From Bryobacterales bacterium F-183 (GTDB lineage: Bacteria; Acidobacteriota; Terriglobia; Bryobacterales; Bryobacteraceae), in the NCBI GenBank assembly GCA_016865505.2, contig AP025252.1, positions 3,038,001 through 3,102,000 of the forward strand: 64,000 nt of DNA, read 5' to 3'. Under the pieces are notes generated by a model. That model saw only the letters and a list, made by a program, of their open reading frames with translations. It did no database searches and had not been told where the DNA came from. A program made the position numbers and the translations under genes. This document shows, one piece after another, positions 59,057 to 64,000 of this stretch (position 1 is the first letter of the stretch; every line of letters starts with the position of its first letter).

Positions 59057-60325
59057 ATGAGTGATTCCGTTACCCGGCGCACCCTTATCAAGTCCGCCAG
59101 CCTTGCGGCCGCGCCCGCCGCTATGCAGAAGGCGTTGGCAGCAAACGACCGCCTGCAGATTGGCGTTATCGGCACGGGCGGCCGCGGTTACTACCTCACA
59201 ACCCGTTTTTACGAAGGTTCGGCCGAGATGGGCAACGTCGCAGCGGTTTGCGACGCGTTTGACGACCGTCTGGCACGCGCCAAAGACCTGGTGCAGACGA
59301 AGGAGAACAAGACTCCCAAGACCACCAAGGATTACAAGGAGATCCTGGCCGATCCATCGATTGACGCGGTGATCATCGCGACGCCAGAGCATCTGCACTA
59401 CCAGATGTTCATGGATGCGATCAAAGCGGGCAAGCATATTTACGTCGAAAAGCCGCTGGCGCACACGATCGAAGAAGGCTGGGAGATGCTGAAGGCCCAC
59501 GAGAAGTCGGGCAAGATCGTGCAGGTGGGTACGCAGAACCGCAGCAATTCGCTGTACATCAAGGCGAAGGAAATGGTGGCGGCCGGTATGATCGGCGAGT
59601 GCCACTATGTGCGCGCGTTCTGGTACCGCAATTCGCTGGACGACAATCCAGCCTGGCGCTATGCGATTCCGCCGAATGCGACGCCGCAGAATACGGACTG
59701 GGACCGGTTCCTGGGTTCGGCGAAGAAGCGTCCGTTCAACAAAGAGCGCTTCTATCAGTGGCGTTTGTACTGGGATTATTCGGGCGGTATTTCGACGGAC
59801 TTGCTGGTGCACCAGACGGACATCACCAACTTCGTGGTCGGGCAGGCCGTACCGAATTCGTGCGTGGCGTCGGGCGGTGTGTACCGCTGGACGGGCGACG
59901 ATCGCGAAGTGCCGGATACGTTCAGCGCGCTGTATGAGTACCCGCGCAACTTCCACATCAACTACAGCTGCTACTTTGGCAACGACCATTACGGTTACGG
60001 CGAGCAGTTTATGGGGAACGAGGGTACGATCGAGGTCAACAGCCGGCAGTATCTGAACTTCTATCCGGAGAGCTTCCAGGGCAAGGCTCCGGACAAGATC
60101 AAGGCTCGCAAGGTGGAGCAGATCCATCTGCCGGGCAACGATAACAAGGCGGTTGAGGCGCATATCCGCAACTGGCTGGAGTCGGTGCAGGGTAAGGCGA
60201 AGCCGATTGCGCCGCCGTCTGTGGGTCAGGAAGCTGCGATTTGCGGTCACCTGGCGACGCTGTCGTTCCGGAATCAGAAGAAGGTCCTGTGGGATCACGC
60301 GGCGAAGAAGTATAAGTTCGTGTAG
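59057..60325 (+). CDS. Tat-exported Gfo/Idh/MocA oxidoreductase
   Basis: A 422-residue protein. MSDSVTRRTLIKSASLAAAP is a twin-arginine signal. The Rossmann motif is IGVIGTGGRGYYL, the family lysine is in HIYVEKPLAHTIEEG, and the C-terminal domain has SGGISTDLLVHQTDITNFVV and NEGTIEVNSRQYLNF. It is probably a periplasmic sugar oxidoreductase or glycosidase with bound NAD(P). AAGGAG lies about 20 bases upstream. Its last 90 bp, from codon 394 to the stop, are repeated 780 bp downstream beyond a PIN gene pair. Confidence 0.93.
   Translation: MSDSVTRRTLIKSASLAAAPAAMQKALAANDRLQIGVIGTGGRGYYLTTRFYEGSAEMGNVAAVCDAFDDRLARAKDLVQTKENKTPKTTKDYKEILADPSIDAVIIATPEHLHYQMFMDAIKAGKHIYVEKPLAHTIEEGWEMLKAHEKSGKIVQVGTQNRSNSLYIKAKEMVAAGMIGECHYVRAFWYRNSLDDNPAWRYAIPPNATPQNTDWDRFLGSAKKRPFNKERFYQWRLYWDYSGGISTDLLVHQTDITNFVVGQAVPNSCVASGGVYRWTGDDREVPDTFSALYEYPRNFHINYSCYFGNDHYGYGEQFMGNEGTIEVNSRQYLNFYPESFQGKAPDKIKARKVEQIHLPGNDNKAVEAHIRNWLESVQGKAKPIAPPSVGQEAAICGHLATLSFRNQKKVLWDHAAKKYKFV
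60236..60325 (+). repeat. 90-bp direct repeat, copy 1 (3' end of the oxidoreductase gene)
   Basis: Matches 61016-61105 at 86 of 90 positions; differences are at 60250, 60272, 60274 and 60286. It begins on a codon boundary and ends exactly at the TAG stop. It encodes the last 29 residues of the intact oxidoreductase, starting AICGHLATLSF. Confidence 0.95.
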
Positions 60326-60364
60326 TTCTCAGGTTCTGCCGGCTGCGAGCGTTGCCTTGTGACG

Positions 60365-60808
60365 ATGAAAGTCTACATGGATGTGTGCTGCGTCAGCCGG
60401 CTCACCGATGATCAATCGCAAGCCAGGATCCGCGAAGAGGCTGAGGCCGTGGAGCTGGTTCTGGCGGGCGTTCGACATCGCACCGTCCAACTGATTTCCA
60501 GTGAAGCTTTGGAAGACGAGGTCTGGCGTAACCCGTCAATCGAGCGACGGGTTGAGGCGTTATGGATTTTGTCTCTGGCGGCGGTGAAGGTACAGATCGA
60601 CGAGGTGATCGTTTTGCGTGCTCGTCGGCTTGTTGAGGCGGGTTACGGTCCGTTTGACGCCCTTCACATCGCGTGTGTGGAGTCAGCTCAGGCTAATGTT
60701 CTGCTCACAACAGATGATCGGCTCTTGCGGCAGGCCTCGCGCGGACTGGGGCGTCCTCAAGTTTCTGTGCAAAATCCAGTATTGTGGATCAGGGAGCGGA
60801 GTTTATGA
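60365..60808 (+). CDS. PIN-domain protein, probable toxin
   Basis: A 147-residue PIN-fold protein. Active-site acids: Asp in MKVYMDVCCVSRLTDD, Glu/Asp in SSEALEDEVWRNPS, Asp in YGPFDALHIACVE and Asp in VLLTTDDRLLRQAS. It begins at ATG 60365 (an in-frame GTG at 60359 is possible). The stop overlaps the start of the next gene (ATGA at 60805-60808), so the pair is coupled with the toxin first. Gene pair and surrounding 690 bp lie between two copies of the oxidoreductase 3' end, a sign of insertion. Confidence 0.87.
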   Translation: MKVYMDVCCVSRLTDDQSQARIREEAEAVELVLAGVRHRTVQLISSEALEDEVWRNPSIERRVEALWILSLAAVKVQIDEVIVLRARRLVEAGYGPFDALHIACVESAQANVLLTTDDRLLRQASRGLGRPQVSVQNPVLWIRERSL

Positions 60809-61095
60809 TCGCCATCGACCAAATGACCGATGAAGAGTTTGAGCGTCGGGCGCTCGATCTTCTGCACCGCGAGCTTGGGCCGGATGGCGTTGCTCGCTTC
60901 CTTCGGCTAAATCGTTCGGGTACGGACGACTACACACGGGATCGTGAAAATCTTCAGCAAGACCTGACGCTCGATCAGATTCTTCTCTCTGTAGAAGAGC
61001 GCCGCGCACGAGGCGGCGATTTGCGGTCATCTGGCGACGCTGTCGTTCCGGGACCAGAAGAAGGTTCTGTGGGATCACGCGGCGAAGAAGTATAA
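60805..61095 (+). CDS. Putative antitoxin with C-terminus formed from the neighbouring gene's repeat
   Basis: A 96-residue protein. Residues 1-70, with MTDEEFERRALDLLHRELG and GVARFLRLNRSGTDDYTRDR, form a small helical protein commonly found next to PIN genes and a likely antitoxin. From residue 71 (GGDLRSSGDAVVPGPEEGSV) it is translated from the second 90-bp copy of the oxidoreductase end, in a shifted frame, so the last ~26 residues are not native to the family. GGAGCGGAG stands 4-8 bases before ATG 60805. Whether the altered tail is tolerated is unknown. Confidence 0.75.
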   Translation: MIAIDQMTDEEFERRALDLLHRELGPDGVARFLRLNRSGTDDYTRDRENLQQDLTLDQILLSVEERRARGGDLRSSGDAVVPGPEEGSVGSRGEEV

Positions 61096-61105
61096 GTTCG
61101 TGTAG
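61016..61105 (+). repeat. 90-bp direct repeat, copy 2 (displaced oxidoreductase 3' end)
   Basis: 86 of 90 bases equal 60236-60325, the offset being exactly 780 bp. Three of four differences fall at third codon positions of the oxidoreductase frame and the fourth changes Asn to Asp, so this copy evolved as coding sequence. It ends at the same TAG. It is followed 24 bp later by a terminator that probably once ended the oxidoreductase transcript. Confidence 0.95.
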
Positions 61106-61129
61106 AGCGAACGCAGGCAAATTCGAAAC

Positions 61130-61150
61130 GAGCCCTCCTCGAGAGGGCTC
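61130..61150 (+). terminator. Intrinsic terminator beyond the PIN cassette
   Basis: GAGCCCTC (61130-61137) pairs with GAGGGCTC (61143-61150) around a 5-base loop CTCGA, followed by TTCGTATTTG. The T-tract is broken, so strength is moderate. It lies behind the second repeat copy, where the oxidoreductase's own terminator would be expected. Confidence 0.65.
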
Positions 61151-61179
61151 TTCGTATTTGAGGGCACTGTGTTCGCAAT

Positions 61180-62433
61180 ATGAGCAAGCTGGAGTGGATA
61201 CTACGTCAACTAAGCGGGAAGCTGTGGATTCGCTCCGCCCTGTTTTGTGTGTTGGGCGCCGCCACCGCTTTGGTGGCGTTTCTGGTCAAAGATCTCATCC
61301 CCCAGGATGTTCCTCGCAAGATCGGTGCTGACGCGGTCGACAGCATTCTGCACATCATCGCCAACAGTATGCTGGCGGTTACGACATTTTCTTTGAGCAC
61401 CATGGTTTCCGCCTACGGTGCCGCGACCTCGAACGTTACGCCCCGCGCTACACAGCTTTTGCTGCGCGACCGGACATCGCAAAACGCACTTTCTGTATTT
61501 GTCGGGGCGTTTCTGTTTAGCCTGGTGGGGATTGTCGCGCTCAGCATCGGCTTGTACGGCGAAAGTGGCCGCGTGGTGCTGTTTGTCGTTACCGTTGGCG
61601 TGATTCTGCTGATCGTCGCGGTGATGTTGCAATGGATCAACTATCTTTCGCGGTTCGGCAGGGTGAGCGAGACCATCGACCTGGTTGAGAAGGTCACCGC
61701 GCAGGCAATCGGCGAGCGCATCAAGGAACCGTACCTGGGTGGTAAGAAGCTGCACACGGACGCGTCGGCGGCAGGGAGCTATCCGGTGCGTTACGGCAAA
61801 ATCGGATACGTCCAGCACCTCGATATGTCGGCGCTGTCGAAACTCTGCGGGAAGATCCATGCCGAATTCTTTCTCTGCATGACGCCGGGCGCCTTTAACG
61901 ATGGAGCCAAGCCCTTGTTCTATAGCTCCGTGGCGATGGACGACGAGGCGATACAGGTAGCCTGTCGCGCCTACACCATTGGGGATGACCGCTCATTTGA
62001 GCAGGATCCACGCTTTGGCGTGATCGTACTTTGCGAGGTGGCGTCGCGCGCACTGTCCCCGGCGGTGAACGACCCCGGCACGGCGATCGACATCATCAAC
62101 ACGTCGGTGCGGGTGCTTGCGCCCTGGGTGTCCCGCCATGACACGCCCGACCCTGACCCGATCTACCCAGCCATTCACGTCCGACCGCTGGCGACTGCCG
62201 ATTTGTTCGACGACATTTACGGACCCATCGTGCGCGATGGCAGCGGTATGGTGCAGGTGGCGGTGAAGGTCCAGAAGGCGATGGCGTCGCTGGCGAGGAT
62301 GGGAGACGCGGAAACCAAAACCGTAGCGGTAAGGGTTTCGGAGTACGCGTTTGCCCACGCCAAGGAAGCGTTGCGATTGCCGGACGATAAGGAGACGATA
62401 CGGTCGCTGGCGGAAGCCGTAAGAGAGGTTTGA
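61180..62433 (+). CDS. DUF2254 membrane protein
   Basis: A 417-residue protein. The N-terminal third has four membrane helices: LWIRSALFCVLGAATALVAF, ILHIIANSMLAVTTFSLSTM, ALSVFVGAFLFSLVGIVALS and VVLFVVTVGVILLIVAVMLQ. The DUF2254 signature LAVTTFSLSTMVSAYGAATSNVTPRA lies between helices two and three. The cytoplasmic part carries FGVIVLCEVASRALSPAVND with a conserved A-L-S-P-A-x-N-D-P. Function is unknown; a channel-like role has been suggested from topology only. It lies outside the PIN cassette, just behind the terminator. Confidence 0.92.
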   Translation: MSKLEWILRQLSGKLWIRSALFCVLGAATALVAFLVKDLIPQDVPRKIGADAVDSILHIIANSMLAVTTFSLSTMVSAYGAATSNVTPRATQLLLRDRTSQNALSVFVGAFLFSLVGIVALSIGLYGESGRVVLFVVTVGVILLIVAVMLQWINYLSRFGRVSETIDLVEKVTAQAIGERIKEPYLGGKKLHTDASAAGSYPVRYGKIGYVQHLDMSALSKLCGKIHAEFFLCMTPGAFNDGAKPLFYSSVAMDDEAIQVACRAYTIGDDRSFEQDPRFGVIVLCEVASRALSPAVNDPGTAIDIINTSVRVLAPWVSRHDTPDPDPIYPAIHVRPLATADLFDDIYGPIVRDGSGMVQVAVKVQKAMASLARMGDAETKTVAVRVSEYAFAHAKEALRLPDDKETIRSLAEAVREV

Positions 62434-62443
62434 CCAAATGAAA

Positions 62444-62466
62444 AAGCCTCCCGTATGGGGAGGCTT
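62444..62466. terminator. Bidirectional terminator between DUF2254 and leuD
   Basis: AAGCCTCCC (62444-62452) pairs with GGGAGGCTT (62458-62466) around a 5-base loop. Preceding A's give a T-tract on the minus strand, the direction of leuCD; on the plus strand TT-C-TT follows. It sits 10 bp after the DUF2254 stop and 19 bp before the leuD stop. Confidence 0.85.
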
Positions 62467-62484
62467 CTTCAGGATGCGACTGGT

Positions 62485-63081
62485 TTATGCGAGGGTGTTC
62501 AGCGAGCCCACGCGCTTGGCCTCGAACGCCTCAATCGCAGGACCCTGCTGCAGGATGTACCCCAGCTCGTCGACGCCTTCCAGCAAGCAGTGCTTCATGA
62601 AGGGGTCGACCGGGAACGTGACGCTGCGGCCGTCGGCGATCGTCAGGGTCTGGCTCGCCAGATCGATCTTGACCGTGCTGTCCGGGTTGGCGAAAAGCCA
62701 GTCCTGAATGTCCTTGGGGACCACGATCGGGAGCAGGCCGTTCTTCAAACTGTTGCCCTTGAAGATGTCCGCGAACGACGTGCTGATGACCGCGCGGAAG
62801 CCGTACTGCGTCAGCGCCCAGGGAGCGTGCTCGCGGCTCGATCCACAACCGAAGTTGTCTCCCGCCAGCAGGACGGCCTTTGACTTCGACGCTTCCTGAT
62901 TCAGGATGAAGTCCGCTTTGGGGGAGCCGTCGGCTTCGTAGCGCCAATCGTAGAACAACTGGTCTCCGAGGCCGGCTTTGGAGATCGTCTTCAGAAAGCG
63001 GGCCGGGATGATCTGGTCCGTGTCGATGTTGTCGATGCCCATCGATACGAACTTGCTTTCTAGGGTCGTAAACTTGGCCAT
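62485..63081 (-). CDS. leuD: 3-isopropylmalate dehydratase small subunit
   Basis: A 198-residue LeuD. The swivel domain has DNIDTDQIIPARFLKTISKA, and the substrate-gating loop GDNFGCGSSREHAPWAL is the family hallmark. FADIFKGNSLKNGLLPIVVP follows. With LeuC it isomerises 2- to 3-isopropylmalate in leucine synthesis. It starts 3 bp after the leuC stop, the usual leuCD order, and ends just before a terminator. Confidence 0.97.
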   Translation of the reverse strand: MAKFTTLESKFVSMGIDNIDTDQIIPARFLKTISKAGLGDQLFYDWRYEADGSPKADFILNQEASKSKAVLLAGDNFGCGSSREHAPWALTQYGFRAVISTSFADIFKGNSLKNGLLPIVVPKDIQDWLFANPDSTVKIDLASQTLTIADGRSVTFPVDPFMKHCLLEGVDELGYILQQGPAIEAFEAKRVGSLNTLA

Positions 63082-63084
63082 GGC

Positions 63085-64000
63085 TTAGCTGAGGCTCCTG
63101 ACGTCGGTGACTTTGCCGGTGACGGCCGATGCTGCCGCCGTGAGCGGGCTGGCGAGGAAGGTACGGCCGCCCTTGCCTTGGCGTCCTTCAAAGTTGCGGT
63201 TGGACGTGGACACGCTGTATTCGCCGGGGCTCAACTGGTCGCCGTTCATGGCGATGCACATCGAGCAGCCAGCTTCGCGCCAATCTGCGCCTGCTTCCTT
63301 GAACACCTTGTCCAGACCTTCTGCTTCGGCCTGACGCTTGATGATCTGTGAGCCTGGGACCACCATCATGCGAACTCCGGGAGCGACCTTGCGGCCTTTC
63401 AACACCGAGGCCGCGGCGCGGAGGTCCGACATGCGGCTGTTGGTGCAGCTGCCGACGAACACGACGTTGACGGGCTGTCCGGTGAGGGGCTTGCCGGCTT
63501 CGAGGTTCATGTACTGGAGGGCCTTGATGAGCGAATCGCGTTCGAGCGGGTCGCTGTAGGAGGCCGGGTCCGGGATGTGGCCGCTGATGGGCATGCCCAT
63601 GCCGGGGTTGGTGCCGAAGGTGATCATTGGCTCCAACGCGTCGGCGTCGATGGTGACGGACTTGTCGTAGGTGGCGCCGGGGTCGGTGGGGAGTTGCTTC
63701 CAGCGCTCGACGGCGGCGTCCCAATCGGCGCCCTTGGGGGCGTAGGTACGGCCCTTGAGGAATTCGAAGGTCGTTTCGTCCGGGGCGATGAGGCCGGCGC
63801 GGGCGCCTGCTTCGATGGCCATGTTGCAGACCGTCATGCGCTCTTCCATGCTCAGCGAACGGATGGCCGAACCGGTGAACTCGAAGACGCAGCCCGTGCC
63901 GCCGCCGATGCCGATCTTGGCGATCAGCGCGAGGATGATGTCCTTGGCCGAGACGCCGGGCTTGAGTGTACCGTCGACGCGGACTTCGTAGGTCTGCGAC
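63085..64000 (-). CDS. leuC: 3-isopropylmalate dehydratase large subunit (5' end beyond right edge)
   Basis: The frame runs from the stop at 63085 to the right edge without interruption, giving the C-terminal ~304 residues of a protein that is usually about 470. The first visible residues are [20 protein letters not shown]. Iron-sulfur ligands are Cys in [16 protein letters not shown] and the pair in [10 protein letters not shown]. The end has [20 protein letters not shown], typical of the aconitase superfamily. A methionine at 63849 is internal, not the start. Confidence 0.97.
   Translation of the reverse strand, partial: SQTYEVRVDGTLKPGVSAKDIILALIAKIGIGGGTGCVFEFTGSAIRSLSMEERMTVCNMAIEAGARAGLIAPDETTFEFLKGRTYAPKGADWDAAVERWKQLPTDPGATYDKSVTIDADALEPMITFGTNPGMGMPISGHIPDPASYSDPLERDSLIKALQYMNLEAGKPLTGQPVNVVFVGSCTNSRMSDLRAAASVLKGRKVAPGVRMMVVPGSQIIKRQAEAEGLDKVFKEAGADWREAGCSMCIAMNGDQLSPGEYSVSTSNRNFEGRQGKGGRTFLASPLTAAASAVTGKVTDVRSLS

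Noticed and set aside
60326-61015. An insertion sequence or integron cassette between the 90-bp repeats
   Set aside because: No transposase or integrase frame, no terminal inverted repeats and no attC-like structure was seen; only the PIN pair is encoded.
1-64000. tRNA, rRNA or riboswitch genes
   Set aside because: No cloverleaf with TTC-type T-loop, rRNA segment or known riboswitch core was recognised in the intergenic gaps; all gaps are under 300 bp.

Overview
The window looks like a chromosomal piece of an acidobacterium of the Solibacter/Bryobacter type. The evidence is an ABC permease of the acidobacterial ADOP family, a beta-propeller protein ending in the Solibacter-typical TIGR03437 domain, an Oar-like TonB receptor with an N-terminal carboxypeptidase-regulatory domain, several Tat-exported Gfo/Idh/MocA oxidoreductases, and high GC. 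No rRNA, tRNA, CRISPR array, transposase or integrase was found. Two genes run off the edges: a TPR lipoprotein on the left and leuC on the right.

Layout. 1-8.3 kb: TPR lipoprotein, a PQQ-propeller protein with two tandem methyltransferase paralogs, and an ADOP permease. 8.4-13.8 kb: a DUF433/DUF5615 toxin-antitoxin-like pair, a CreD-like membrane protein, an asparagine-rich secreted protein with duplicated modules, and a CpaE-like ATPase. 13.4-16.7 kb: an oxidoreductase/aminotransferase operon and a cupin. 16.7-24.4 kb: a zinc-peptidase-like protein, then a red-light signalling operon (SDR, heme oxygenase, bacteriophytochrome kinase, Rcp1-type regulator, REC-kinase), preceded by an ArsR regulator and a Tat oxidoreductase. 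24.4-31.4 kb: MOSC, EthD, a ParD antitoxin with a ParE stump, lon and clpB. 31.5-43.3 kb: two small membrane proteins, a FemAB-like protein, an aldo/keto reductase, the TIGR03437 propeller, galT, the TonB receptor and a TPR protein.

43.2-49.3 kb (minus strand) is one tight operon: SPFH protein, AdoMet decarboxylase, two DUF4178 proteins, a small membrane protein, DUF350, a membrane spermidine synthase, and then a DUF104/PIN pair. It reads as a membrane-stress and polyamine module. 49.3-56.5 kb: lipoprotein, hpt, rsfS, a fused double-ThyX-like protein, and two overlapping ATPase genes, the second FtsK-like. 56.5-64 kb: LD-carboxypeptidase, aminotransferase, cupin, another Tat oxidoreductase, a PIN pair, DUF2254, leuD and leuC.

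Two structures are not explained by gene content. First, the PIN pair at 60.3-61.1 kb lies between two 90-bp copies of the 3' end of the neighbouring oxidoreductase gene, so it looks like an inserted cassette that rebuilt the gene it entered. Second, the + strand changes from C-rich on the left to G-rich on the right, whatever the gene strand, with the change between about 36 and 42 kb. That is what a replication origin would look like, although no dnaA or clear DnaA boxes were seen.
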